Assembly: GCA_025526935.1 (NCBI GenBank)
Contig: JAHLKD010000006.1
Coordinates: forward strand, 310,001-374,000
Direction of reading: 5' to 3'
From: Cladochytrium replicatum
Taxonomy: Eukaryota > Chytridiomycota > Chytridiomycetes > Cladochytriales > Cladochytriaceae
DNA length: 64,000 nt
This document shows, one piece after another, positions 12,013-24,240 of the stretch (positions are counted from its first letter, which is position 1; every line of letters starts with the position of its first letter). The notes under the pieces were generated by a model that saw nothing but the letters and a program-made list of their open reading frames with translations, was not told the DNA's origin and did no database searches. A program made the translations under genes and the position numbers.

Positions 12013-12123
12013 CTGGGATGGTTCCCACTGTCGACAGATGTAGATGGAGGCAAATTTGGTGCAAAAATATGGATGTGACCGTTAGCAGCTTATGTTAGGA
12101 AGTTTTTTAGCCGAGGAGTAAGA

Positions 12124-14741
12124 ATGCACCGTTCGCGAGAAGAGAATCTGACGAATAGTTTGATGTGTGAACCAGACACGAAACGCGTGAGAGGCTTGAG
12201 AACGCGTTCGGGAATGTTTGGTGCGCATCAGTGCCGATATGAAAAACAATTTCTCATAATATTTGCCAAAATAGGAAGGCCTCCAACAGGATCATTAGCC
12301 AATAGACCTAGTAGTCGTGCTGGAAGTGGTGCAGGGAGTGAGCACACAAAACCTATCTACAAATCCCGGACACTCACCAGTTTTTGAAGCATGGGGTGCC
12401 CGCGGGGCAGCGGGAGGGGGACAGTTAGGTTCAACTGCGACTCCACGATCAGGTAAATTGAAATCGTTCCTCATTTCTTACACTTAAAGAACTTCAGGAG
12501 TGCCAGTGAGTATTCGATCTTCCTTCTTTCAGTGGATTGCGATTGACATCTTCAGGGATCGGGTCCCACGAGGGCAGGACGTCCCGGAACAGGAATGAGA
12601 ACGTCTTTCGGTGAGTATTCCTTCTTTGAATAGAATTTATTATGTGATACAAAATCGGGAGTTCAAGGTACTGAGAGACCGATAACCCAGCAGGGGCTCG
12701 GGGGCATGAAAACCAACAGTTCGGGACCTGGGAGAGTGATACAGGATAAAACTTTCTTTCAGAGCGAGCTTCGCCAACGGATTACTTCGATCCATGCAGA
12801 GATTAATCGACTTCAAACGGAATCCGCTCGTGTAGAGCGGGAGAATATGAACAACGCAACCTTCGAGAAGCGAGCCGATGCGCTAAGTGAAGAGCTCAGA
12901 GAGCTTCAGGGACAGCTAGGAGATTTCAACGTTTTGGTTGACAAGCTACATACAGACACTGAACTCGACGACATGGAACGGTGGTTTAATCAGCTGAAAA
13001 TAAAAAACCAAAGGGAGTCAACAATCATGGATGAAATTTTTGCTCAGAGACAGAGGTGGGTTGGTCCAGCCAAGATTGACATCGAGTTTATCTCTTGCAT
13101 AGCAAAGAAAGTACTATCCGTGACACCGAAGCCCAGATTGCGGAAGAAAGGAAACGGGCAGAACAGCATATAGATCACCTGGTTGGAATTTTCCGATTCC
13201 TGTATTTCTGTCAATCTTACAAGTTTCAGGATATGGACAAGAGGAAGAAGTACTCGGCGATGTATGAGCAGAACGCCAAGTATTTGGCCGAAATATCCAA
13301 AAGACAAGAGGAACTAGACGCAGTCCAGAGGGAATGCCAAGGACTTCAAGAGGTGTTGTGTTAAAAAAAAGTGTTTGGATTGCCCTCACGCCTCATGTGA
13401 ATTCGGACAGAGCTTGAAAGCTGATCCGGTCAAGCAAAAATCCCTTGGGTTGTACGAAAAGCTCAACGAGCTGCGCGGAAAGAAGAATGAACTGGAGGAA
13501 TCGTTAAGGACCATTGATGCTGATTCTGGTCCGCAAGAGAAAGCTCGACTGTTGGAGCAGGTAATGTGACGTTTAAAGTCATGATTTCATTGCTAAACGT
13601 GCGAAAATGAAACACAGGTCAAAGAAGACAATCAGGAAACCTCGGCAATGGAGCGCAAAATTGTTGAGCTCGAAGATGAAGCGACAAAGCTCAAAGGGCA
13701 GATATCGCAGCTTGACATTGAACTCGACTCTCAACAAGGTCAGAATGATTAGTACCATGAAGAAATATCACTCATATTTATTTTGCCAGGAGAGAAAAAT
13801 GCGAAGTATGAAGAGCTTCTTAAGCGAGATCGCGAGATGCAATCGTTTCTTGAAAATTTCGAAACCAAGAAACGGGAGGCTCACGATCGCAATGCAGCGC
13901 TTGAAAAGTCCATTGTCGATCTTCTTGACCGAATCCGCGTAAGTGGGAACAAATATCGAATGAAGCTCACGGAAGACTTACAGACAACTTTAGCAAAGTG
14001 CCACGAAATATGAATCGGCAGTGTTGCCCTCACCCGACACCTACAAAGACCTTCAGGGAGATCTGCAATTCAAAGAGAAGGAGCTCAACAACTCTCAGAT
14101 GACAGTAGGTGGACTTACTATTGGTAAGTTATTGATACATGTAAGTGTATGTTTTAACTGGCGCGGTTGTTAGAGCGGGACAAGCGTTTGAGAGATTTGG
14201 AGAAAGTCAACCAATTGGAGACAAAACTCAACTCCGAGCTTGGGCACCTCAAGCAAAAGATCGTTAGCATTGAGGCAGAGATGGGAAAAATATCCAACAC
14301 GGAAGAGGTGAAGAAAACAGCCGAAGAAACACGACAGGTATTTTCGCGCTGTGTAATTAATTCCAGCTCAAATTCCAATTCTTAAGAAAAATGCTGTTGA
14401 TCGAGAGATACTTTTAAAGAGACGAGAAGCTTTGCGCCAACATGTGCAGAAACTCTCAAGCACATATGAAGCTAAAAGACAATTACTTCAGGACAATGAA
14501 ACGTACTCTCAGCTCGGTGCCTTAGAGCAGAAGTTGCGACACCATGAAGGGAACAACTTTCATCTTCGAGACTGTACGTGAAACATCAAACACGTAAATG
14601 CTAGTAACTAACAGTCCCCCAGACATACAGGCGAAAACAATGGAAAGCGACTACAAACCAACACAGGAAGCAGTTATGGATCTGGTGGATAAAGTAAACA
14701 TGCAGCTGATTAAGCTAATGTCAATACCACCTGCTCGATGA
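12124..14741 (+). CDS. IFT74: IFT74/IFT72 intraflagellar transport protein
   Basis: IFT74 is an IFT-B core subunit; with IFT81 it carries tubulin into the growing flagellum. The N-terminus is basic and Gly/Pro/Arg-rich (GRPPTGSLANRPSSRAGSG), as in the tubulin-binding tail of the family. After several short introns the diagnostic ITQQGLGGMKT (about 12690-12710) leads into VIQDKTFFQSELRQRITSI and then a long coiled coil (RVERENMNNATFEKRADALS and onward) to the end. The final exon reads KPTQEAVMDLVDKVNMQLIK, typical of the IFT74 C-terminus. At least eight introns are spliced by eye, so the exact start (12124) and some joins are uncertain. CFAP53 follows on the same strand after 90 bp. Presence of IFT74 implies a flagellated life stage. 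Confidence 0.88.
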
Positions 14742-14831
14742 TTACTGTTCAAAATTCGAAAAAAGCACCAAACTCTCTGATCGAAGAGCTGGTAAAAATA
14801 TACAGTTTGCTATGCGTATCATGTGACCAAG

Positions 14832-16913
14832 ATGGCGTCACTGATTCAGGTGAGTGCGGTGCTTACTCGGGCAGCCGTGTCCTGATCATGCTACATCAGA
14901 GCCAGAGGCAAGCTCAGCGTGTACGTGCTGGTTTGATGCCATCAGACTACCTTATTACCAATCGACGCCGGGATGAGGAGAGCAGAAATCGTCAGAGAGA
15001 GCAAACCCTTTACTATGCAAAAACTACACTTCAGGTTTCTCCACTTGACTAGTGATATAATATTATACTCTAAATATCCAATACGTCAAAGTCCCAATTC
15101 GAAGAAACATCGGATCAAGCCATCCTACGAGGGCACATCGATCGCAAGTTCAATGAATATAAGGAGATAGAAGCCAGAAATTTGGATGAGCGCAGAGAAA
15201 AGTGAGATCAGAAATATTCATGCTGTTCCTTGGGCTAAGAACAATCAACAGGCTCACACAACTTTTGGATCACGAAGAGCAGCGATACAGAGCAGAGCTC
15301 ATGCAGATGGAAGAGACCAACGAATCGAGAGTGGAGAAAATGAAAGAGAGGATGAGATTTCTGAAAAACAAACGGGAATCGGAAAGGCAGAAGGTTGTCG
15401 AGGACAAACTACTGCAGCGTTTCAGGTAAGAGGACAGTCCATGGAAAGCAGTATCCCTTAAAATTTTACGCAAAGGAACGATTGCGACGAGCTTCGCGTT
15501 GTTGAATCGCAAACACTCGAAAAGTTCATTGCGAGCGAGCGTGCTGGTCAGCTCAGGGAACTGGAAGTTCGTAAAGCTGAGGCACATGAAGGTATTCTGT
15601 ACGTGCCTTTTCTGCCCCTTGCACTCATCCTATATAATGCTAGAAAATAAGTACTATGACAGTTTATGGGAAGAAGATCGACAGAAAAAGATAGCACGCG
15701 AAGAAGCTGATCGTGCTCGTCAGCAGGCACTAAATGCCGCGACAATGGCAACTCTGGAAGAACAGCTCAATTTACTAAGGCAGCAGGCTATAGAGGAGGG
15801 ACGCTTAAAGGAAGAAGAAGCCGTCCTGATTGTAAGCATCTTGACCGAAAGCTCAATTTTTTATTTACTTGGCTGTTCTAGCGTCAAAACCGAGAGATGC
15901 AAAGGCTAGATGACGAGCGCAATAGGCTTCGCAAACTGCACGACCAAAAGCTTATTAGGCAGGAGTTGGATCGCTTCAACAGAAAGAAAATTCAACAGCG
16001 ACAAAAGGATATCCAGGATGCGCTTGACATGGACTTGCTTATAGTAAACGAGTTTCTTCGTTTAGACGAGGCGGAAAAAGAGTCGAGGTCGCGGCGGAAG
16101 GAGGAGCTACGGCGAGAAATACAAGCCTATCGTGAACATCTGTTTCAGCAACAGCAGATTGAAAGGGAGCGCGATCGCGAGACTGACAAGCTCTATCGTG
16201 ATGAAGAGGAGAAGGCACGAGTTTCCTCTTTTCCCATACACATTTGACATATTAATATGACACGATTTAGGTCTGGAGGATGCGGGCAGAGAAATGGCAG
16301 AAAGAGCAAAGGGCTAGGGATAAATTAATGCAAGACGTTTTATCTGGCCGACAAGAGCAGCTTCGATTTGCCCGTACGTCTGATGTCTATCAAATGATCG
16401 TTTTACTTACTCACACTTGTTTAGTTGAACAGAATAACATTCGTCAAGAGCAAATTCGTCTAGAAAAGGACGCTACGGAACGTGCCATAGAAATTGCCCA
16501 CAAAGCAGAACAAGCAGAGCTTGACAAGCGGACCAAAGTCGCACAACGTTATCGACATTCATTGATAGAGCAAGTTGAAGCACACGGTCAGCAAAAGCGA
16601 AGAGAAAAACAACACGAAGAGCTTGAGCTGTTAGCTGAGAAGGTTTATCTATTGCCCTAAAACCCCTGCCATGAAGCAGCTTACCTACTTTTATTCCAGG
16701 ACAGTGAACGACGTTATCTGGAGCTATTACACCAGGAGACCGAGAGGGCAGCTGAACTACCACGGTTTGTTTCCCTTGTTTCTGAAAGAGTTTTCTGATG
16801 AAACGTTCAGAGTTCGCAAGTTCTACGAGTCCACTAAAGCAGCTCACCAAGCAGCCTTCTTGGTAGATCCACTTGCACGAGCTGATGATAGACGTAAAGC
16901 GCGAGCTTCCTGA
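14832..16913 (+). CDS. CFAP53: CFAP53 (CCDC11) axonemal microtubule inner protein
   Basis: CFAP53 lies inside the doublet microtubule lumen and helps dock axonemal dynein. The start MASLIQ is joined through a 48-bp intron to SQRQAQRVRAGLMPSDYLIT. Most of the product is a highly charged Glu/Arg/Gln coiled coil. Landmarks that agree with animal CFAP53 are LLDHEEQRYRAELMQMEET, MKERMRFLKNKRESERQKVV, then YYDSLWEEDRQKK (family FSKLWEEDRLAK), LKEEEAVLI, and QRYRHSLIEQVEAHGQQKR near the C-terminus. The last intron (gtttgt..ttcag, about 16763-16810) restores the frame into VRKFYESTKAAHQAAF. Length is about 500 aa, near the family norm. It lies between IFT74 and CDS1 on the same strand. Confidence 0.85.
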
Positions 16914-17033
16914 TGGAAGTTTTCGGATAGTAACGCGAATTATTTTCCAAACACAGAAGAGTTTTGTGTTTTTGACGACCCAAATTTATCTCTGTTCAAA
17001 GAGTGATATCATTGTGTGGCGCAAATTTTTGAC

Positions 17034-18509
17034 ATGACGAAGAAGGTTCGTCGCAAAGCACAGACTCAATCCGCTGAGCTTCAGAACCAAGATGAAACCC
17101 AATGTCTCGCTGAAACTGTGCATACTGAATCGTCGTCCGACGCAGATGTAGATCCCGTCTCAAACACTCCATCCAAGCCATCACCTTCAGAAGCATACGT
17201 GGACAGGAAAGCAGGTCCTTTAAACAACGACAGAAGTGGGGCAAAATCAAGCGATAGCGCTGGTCTTCTGGTGGACCAGCCGTCGGCGAAGAGGTGGCGG
17301 AACTGGTGGACACGAGCATTCACTACACTCTTAATGGTGACCACTTTTGCCGGGATTTTGTATGCTGGTCACCTCGCAGTTGTGCTTCTCGTTGTGGTCA
17401 TTCAGACTCTGGTTTTCCGGGAGGTTATTGGAATTGCATACGGGCTTGCTAAGAAGAACAGACTCCCGTGGTTTCGAGCTCTCAACTGGTATCTTTTGGG
17501 ATCAACAAATTACTTTCTTTACGGCGAGAGCATCATTCACTACTTCAAGAAAACAGTCATTGTCGATGAATTTCTCCTTCCCCTCGCGTCGTATCATCGA
17601 TTCATATCGTTTATGCTCTACTGCATAGGCTTTGTGCTCTTTGTGGTCAACTTAAAACCCGACTACAAATTCCAGCTCTCAATGTTCGCATGGACACACA
17701 TGACCTTGCTTCTCGTTGTTTTCACGTCGCATTTTACGATCAACAACATCTTCGAAGGGCTCTTCTGGTTCATCCTTCCCGTTTCTTTGGTAATCTGTAA
17801 CGACGTCATGGCGTACATCTTCGGCTTCTTTTTTGGAAGAACGCCTCTTATTCGTCTCAGTCCAAAGAAAACTTGGGAGGGTTTCCTTGGTGCCCTTGTT
17901 TGTACCTTCATATTCGCGTTCTTTTTCTCCGGCTATCTCGCGCAGTTTCCGTACTTGCGCTGCCCGATACCAAGCTCCCTTGGCGGTGCAACAGCGTTCC
18001 ATCCTGAAACCGTCGCGTGCAACAACATCGTGTTCCTTCCTGTGGAACAGCCGCTTACACCAATGCTTTCTCGGTTTCTCGGTGGCTTGTTCATGCGTGA
18101 GATTAAAACTGTCGCAGTGGCACCCGTTCAGTACCACTCCATGTTCTTGGCTGGGTTTGCATCCCTGATCGCTCCATTTGGAGGATTCTTTGCTTCTGGG
18201 GTCAAGAGAGCTTTCCAGCTAAAGGACTACAGTGACTTGATTCCCGGCCACGGTGGTGTGACGGATCGTATGGATTGTAAGTTTTGTCTCACATCATGTA
18301 CAGGCGCGATTGAACTAAATCTTCATGCAGGTCAACTTTTGATGGGATTCTTTGCGAACATGTACATTCAGGCCTTTGTGGGAAATGCTGGGATGGAAGT
18401 TGGTCAGATTCTTCAAATGATTTTGGAGTATTTGACCTCAAGTCAGCAAGTTGAACTCTACCAGCGGCTTGGAGATTATCTTGATCGTCAAGGGTTGCTT
18501 CAACCATAG
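17034..18509 (+). CDS. CDS1: Phosphatidate cytidylyltransferase (CDP-diacylglycerol synthase)
   Basis: The enzyme makes CDP-diacylglycerol from phosphatidate and CTP at the ER, the precursor of phosphatidylinositol and phosphatidylglycerol. The N-terminal 80 residues are polar, followed by about eight hydrophobic segments. FFGRTPLIRLSPKKTWEGF and the C-terminal signature VKRAFQLKDYSDLIPGHGGV followed by TDRMDC are those of the CDS family. A 54-bp intron at 18277-18330 is a multiple of three and contains no stop, so the frame reads straight through it; splicing restores DRMDCQLLMGFF. Spliced length is about 473 aa, normal for the family. A GTG 18 bp upstream is in frame, but the first ATG at 17034 is used here. 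Confidence 0.95.
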   Translation: MTKKVRRKAQTQSAELQNQDETQCLAETVHTESSSDADVDPVSNTPSKPSPSEAYVDRKAGPLNNDRSGAKSSDSAGLLVDQPSAKRWRNWWTRAFTTLLMVTTFAGILYAGHLAVVLLVVVIQTLVFREVIGIAYGLAKKNRLPWFRALNWYLLGSTNYFLYGESIIHYFKKTVIVDEFLLPLASYHRFISFMLYCIGFVLFVVNLKPDYKFQLSMFAWTHMTLLLVVFTSHFTINNIFEGLFWFILPVSLVICNDVMAYIFGFFFGRTPLIRLSPKKTWEGFLGALVCTFIFAFFFSGYLAQFPYLRCPIPSSLGGATAFHPETVACNNIVFLPVEQPLTPMLSRFLGGLFMREIKTVAVAPVQYHSMFLAGFASLIAPFGGFFASGVKRAFQLKDYSDLIPGHGGVTDRMDCKFCLTSCTGAIELNLHAGQLLMGFFANMYIQAFVGNAGMEVGQILQMILEYLTSSQQVELYQRLGDYLDRQGLLQP

Positions 18510-18545
18510 TAACATAGTGAATTTAGTTGTGACACGTGATGCTCA

Positions 18546-20973
18546 TCATGTCCCAGTTCTATCAACCGACTATCAAACGTGTCCACATCAATGCACACCG
18601 ATCACAAGTACAGTCCCTGGTCGGAATCATCCGCCATTCATCCAGCGAGTTGGCTGCTCGCAGATCTGTTTCCCAAGTGCGTCGGTACTTTGAGACAAAC
18701 AATAACGAATCGTCACGAAATCGAATTTTTGGGGAATCGTCTGAGGGGCATCATTCTAAGCATAGTGGTCTGTACACGGAGTTTTGAAGTCGAAAACTCA
18801 AATAACGCCAACCAGCACGTTTTCGATTATGCAGGGCGTTCGTTTCACACGGATCTAGATGGATTCATTCAGACGATGGAATGGTCGATGGGACTCTGCG
18901 ATGTCTTTGGGAGCTCTATGCTAAAACTACTTCTGAATGCGTTACACTCATACCCGAAGAGTCAGTCGACCTAAGTTGTCTGATCCTTTGCTTAATTCGC
19001 TACTACGGATCAGAAAGCTTTCTCCTCGCACTAAATTTCGCAGCAAAATTTCAGTCACAGCTGGGGATTGTGGTCAAACGAGCTGGATATTACGACCTCG
19101 TAAGGGCAGCATGGGGAGTGACTACTATCATTGGTCGCAGACGACTCGCAAACGCCGTTGAGGTGCGGTGGGAAGTTATAAAATGTATAGTAGACGTGAT
19201 TTGCATGTGGACGGTCTCAGGTAAGGAGTGCTGATTTGTTATCATTCACTTAAATTTGTTTTACTTCAGATGTACACGCTCTTGCATTCAATAGTGCTGG
19301 GGGACTTGACCTGATCTTCCATTGGTTGTCTCACTCTCCGCCCCCAGCAGTCTCTCGTTCAATCGTCTTTCTATTCGAAAATAAGGCGGTGTACAGTAAG
19401 CAACCCAGAAAACGAGCAAGAAATCATTTTGAATACAACATACTTGTATAGCCCATTTCATTGAAAAATATTTGACCAAAGCGCTCGTGCGAATTATGAA
19501 TCTTCTTCTTGATCAAAAGGATGATGCCGTACTTTACTCTATATTAAATCTTGTTAAGCGGTTTTTCCAGTCAGGTACTAATATAACCGTATTCATATCT
19601 TAGTGATCTTACCCTCCTCGTCAGTAGGCATTTTGAAGACAACTCGCCTAGATCGTTTGAGCATCGAGAATCTGAAGAAATTTATTGCCCAGCTTGAGCG
19701 TCGAAGCTCAGCGTCCATGACCGAAGTACTGTCACGTCGGTCATCCAGACAGGCAACTGCTATACCAGTCGTTGAGGTCGCCAAAGGTCCTACATCATTG
19801 ATACTCCCAACCACTTCTCATAGCAAGAAGTCTACTGCAGAAAATCAAACCGACATTTTCAAGGAAGCCAGGTTTTCGAATAATGTAGAATCGAAGGACG
19901 ACCCTGGACCCTCAAAGAAAGTATTGAAGAACCTAGCCATTGAGATTCTTAGAGCAGCAGAGCACGATTTTGGTTTGTCAGCCTTCCAACTGCCTCATCA
20001 TATGTTCATACTACCAGTTTAGAGTCCATTCCAACAAAAACAAGTGTGCTGAAGGTTAGTAAACCAATGGTTGCACCAACACCAATACGAGATCATCTCA
20101 GCAAAGATCCCAGCCGTGAGGCGTTGAACAAGTTGCCCGCGAAGCTAGGTAAGTTAACCATCACCACGAATGTTGATTAATCGAGCTCACACTCCGCAGT
20201 CTCAGCTGCCCCAGTCATCATCGCTGATAGCGACGTCGATATATTTGACAAGAAGATTATATTGATACCCGTGCGAGTCAACGCAGACTTCAATGAGCAG
20301 GTCGAGGCACTCAAAATTGCCGCTGTTGTGTCAAAACGGCGAGTTACGAAAGATGATTGTGAGGCTTTAGTGATGGATGCATTGGTTGGGCTGGAAAGCG
20401 AACAAAGTCTGTCCCAACGACAACAGTGTTCAAAAACTAAACGTTAATATTCTCTACATTAGATCACATAGCCGCAAGTTGCGCGGAAGTACTTGCCAAT
20501 CTTGCTTATTTTGGTACCGCCAAAAACATCCTGTGATTTTTCATGACCGTTTATCTGCAGAAGAGAATCGACCTATTATGGTTCGCTCAGGAGTTGTTCA
20601 AAGTCTTCTGAAATGTCTCAGCGCATACAACGTTGCTGCCCTTGACTATTGTTTAATGGCCCTGAAGCAGCTGTTGCGTGATGGTATCAGTATGCTTCTG
20701 AAAACAAGCACTTCTTATTTATTCTTTGGACAAGGTGGTGTATGTGAGGCTGTTGATGAGGGAAACGGATTAGAGCTGCTTCATTTTTTGGTCCACTCGA
20801 ATGCGACATCGATTTCCCATTCAGCGCAAAAGTGCTTGGATCGGTTGACCGTCCACGGCGGTACGTTGTATTTATTACCTTTGATCACTGCTGCTCAAGC
20901 CAAACGCAGGCGAAGAAGCAAAATTGCGACTGTTGATGATTGCGAACAAGGACCCTTGGGAGCGAATTATTAA
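18546..20973 (+). CDS. ARM-repeat protein of unknown function
   Basis: Many short exons on the plus strand can be chained by GT..AG sites. They begin at MSQFYQPTIKRVHINAHRSQ. Middle exons are helical (ECVTLIPEESVDLSCLILCL, then SFLLALNFAAKFQSQ). The clearest homology is near the end, where removing an intron that starts gtaccgcc (about 20513-20558) joins CAEVLANLAYF to EENRPIMVRSGVVQSLLKCL, a classic armadillo repeat. The middle has a Ser/Lys-rich linker (about 19640-20020). It may scaffold protein complexes, but the sequence does not say which. Exact exon boundaries and the stop codon are uncertain. Confidence 0.6.
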
Positions 20974-21089
20974 GACTGCATAGTGATGCTGAGTGGGAAC
21001 ATTCATGAAGCGAACTCCAAATAAAATCCATTGCTTATAAAGAAAAGCAGCTGAAAACTGAACATGCAAATAGGAACAGCTTGACACTT

Positions 21090-23891
21090 CTATAAAGCGG
21101 AAACCTTGTCTCCCCGACTCACAGGCAATGCCCCGTCGTACTTTGAGTTGTGGGCATAAGCAACCGAGCGAGATGGAGTCATCGGCAATGCACTCAGATT
21201 TCCCGAAGAAAATTCCGCCAGTTCGCTCTGCTCGCTCGTCTCGGTATTTCTAAGATCCTCCTCAACCATCTGTTTTATGTCCGTCAGCGACTCGGAAATA
21301 TAAGTTCGGAATGCAATCAGATCATCCAAAGTTTTAACCAACTGGTTCACAGCTCGTGCCTGGTGATCCTGGTGACGCTTTAGAAGTTCCTCGTACCTTA
21401 CGAAAACCAAGTTTAATCTTCTTTCAGCAATTTTAAAGAACCATCATTAACGTACTCTGCGGCAACTTTGCTGGACTTCTGCTGGACCAACCGAAGCTCG
21501 TTTCGACAGTCTGTCCTCATATGATGGATTTCTTGTTCAAGACTTTCGATCTCGTCTTTGCTTGCATCAGTGTGCGCCGCGATCATCTATTGATCCAGTT
21601 TCAAATAATGAGAAGGACGCAGCCATTAATTAATACCTGCTTTTCGTCCTTGTAACGGTCTTCTTCCTTTCGCTTTTGATTTGCAATGTTATGCACCTCC
21701 TCCATCCTCTCTGCGTAAGTCTCCGTTAGCCGATCAAGCGTTTCCTGGACAGCCATAGAGTCCTCGTGAACTCGATGCGCGGAAGCATTGAAGTGCGACT
21801 TGAGTTTGATGAGCATTGGCTAAAATATGTTGATGACATTACGTCGCCTGCATTAATTTTGGAAATCTGTCGCACCTACCCTTATCGCATTTTTAAGATC
21901 AAGAGATATGATTTGATCTGGTCGTGCAACTTGTGCTCTGAACTCAAGCTCCGGGACTGCTGTAGGACCTCCCATCGCAATCGCAATCAGCTGTGCGGTT
22001 CCTGGAACTCCAAGTGCACCAGAGGGGGAGATCTCAGTAAGCTGGAGTCGATACGCGAGCGAATTAAAGCTCTGAATTTGCCTTTCGAGCTGAGGAGAGC
22101 ATGTCTGATTAAAGCTCTTGAATAGCTTAGCGGCGGTGCATTCTCACCTGATCCACAATTTTCTGTCCCGATATCTCCATCTTCAAGAACGTTTCCGTTT
22201 TCTCTTTTGTTTGCCCAGTCTGCAACTTCAAAGCTTGCATGAGCTGCTCACGCTCAGACGTCATCCGCTCGACATCGGCAGGTGACATCTCTTGCCCGTC
22301 CACGATCACATGGAGCCTTCTCTTCTCCTCCACCAGCCTCGCCAGCTCGTCCTCTTCATTAAAGAATATGGTTTAAAAATGTTCGACTTTTAAAACGGGA
22401 CCATACCTGAGCTCTTGATATGGTCCCGCAACTTGGCGCATGTGTCTTTGTGCCTTTGCTTCTTCGAGTCGACTGCCGAAATGTGCTCTTTAAGAGATTG
22501 AATATCGCGAACCAAGGTCGACCGTATCCGCTCTTCGTTCTGGAGTGGAGACTTATGGGGGAATGCACCTAAGTGAAGGGACACACCTTCGGGTTCCGAA
22601 CACACCTCAACATTTGTCAGCGTATTAAGCTCCTTTTCGAGAGTAGCAGTTGCTTTCTTGAACCTCTCAATATCAGCAATGATCGATTCGTTTTTCCGAT
22701 CTGCATTTTCTGTCAGGAACATCGACAAATAAGGTAACTATACGAACCAAAAGTCTCCATCAGCTCAGCATCCATAGTTTCGAAATCGTCTGTTCCTTGC
22801 AGGAAATTATCATAGGATCTGATCAAATAATCGTAGAATGTGTGGTCCACTCTCTGGCCATCCACCACCATGTCATCAACGTCCCCATCACCGTCGACGC
22901 TGATTTTATCGCCACACTGGGAAAAGTTAACATCGAAAGAAGCAACGCTTTGGAATGTTGGTACCAGCACAAGCTCAACCATCCACATGAGCACACCAAG
23001 AAAGAGCGGCCACGCATGCATTGAACCAACAGCATAGAGATTCGATTTGGAAATACCATCCGCGTAAGGATATCTGAGAGAATATTAGTAAGAAGGAGAT
23101 GAAGTGGAGTACTGTCACCAACCTCACTCCTTTCAAGATTGTAGGTACCTCTTCTTCAAACTTCTTTTGATAGACGTAATGTTCATCAATTTTTTGGTAA
23201 ATAAATTTAAAAATAGCCTGGAAGTCTTTGGCGGTTGGTGACTGCAGTGTTTTCATGGAAACAGCCTGCGAGAACCCCGACTGCACAAGGAACTGGATTA
23301 GTGTCCTGATTGCATTCGCCTGCCACTGCTTGTCACGGAGATTTCGAGGATCTTTAGAAGGGAGTCCCGATTGTCCACCGGTTGGATTGCCAGCAATACT
23401 GAGACGTGAAGCGAATGCGCTCGATCGCCTATTGAAACTGTTAAACGGGGGTTCAATAGCTCACAATTTCGTCCGTACCGTGAAATAGCACCGAGATGGC
23501 GAGCAGTGGGCTGAACACCGCCGAATACGCTGCTAAGACTGATCCTGGGGTCTGATACACCACCTGGTGTTGCGGAGAACGAGCTGATTTGGTTGTACGA
23601 AGAAGAGTTCGCAGCGCCAAAAGAGCTCGAATGACCTCCAAATGGATTGATATTCATTGATGCAAATCCATCCAGGAGATTGCCTACACCCAACGAAGAG
23701 CGTACACCAGAGGTTCGATGGGCTGGTGTTTGCATTGACGTTTGAAATTGGGGTTGTGATATCTGATGTTGTTGCTTCTGTATAACATATGGCTGTGGTG
23801 TGTATGCGTATGATTGCAGTGCCTGCTGTGGCAGCAGGGACGGCCTGCCATCCCGGGACGGAGCGACCCACTGGCGCGAATAGCCTTCCAT
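21090..23891 (-). CDS. NDC80: NDC80/HEC1 kinetochore protein
   Basis: Ndc80 binds microtubules at the kinetochore within the Ndc80-Nuf2-Spc24-Spc25 complex. The product starts MEGYSRQWVAPSRDGRPSLL with a Gln/Ser-rich basic tail of about 150 residues. The calponin-homology head follows: MKTLQSPTAKDFQAIFKFIY and, after an intron, GISKSNLYAVGSMHAWP, which correspond to family P-T-x-K-EF-x-x-IFKFLY and a LxxVGSxHxWP pattern. The rest is coiled coil to the C-terminus, split by several short introns. An acidic stretch ISVDGDGDVDDMVVDGQRVD lies after the head. It starts 349 bp from the divergent HIG1 gene. Confidence 0.9.
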
Positions 23892-24240
23892 GTGCCAATT
23901 AATATGACTAGATATGGGGGAGTCGCGACAGGGAGGGAGAACACAAACGAAGTTCATTCAACAGGGGACGTAGGGACAATGCTGCTATTCGCTAGCTGAT
24001 AGGTTGATAGATGTTGGATTAAACCCACCATTGTTCATCTGTACCACCCCACAGCGAGTGCACTTTCAAGAAATCTTTTTTCATTTTTTGATATTCCACC
24101 TACCACCTATTATATTCCGTGATGGGATGGGGTTTTTGTTCGAGCATCACTTTGCCTTCTGCAATAAAAAGTGTGATATTTGTGCCATTTGTACGAAAAG
24201 TTGAGCATTAGTGTTGTGCCACACCCTGTCACATTGCACA

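Noticed and set aside
12124-16913. Bacterial-style operon of flagellar genes
   Set aside because: Intron-rich eukaryotic genes; adjacency alone does not show co-transcription.
17016-17033. Upstream GTG start for CDS1
   Set aside because: Non-ATG start is unnecessary; the ATG at 17034 begins the same frame 18 bp downstream.
22797-23024. Plus-strand frames over NDC80
   Set aside because: Shadows of the minus-strand NDC80 exons.
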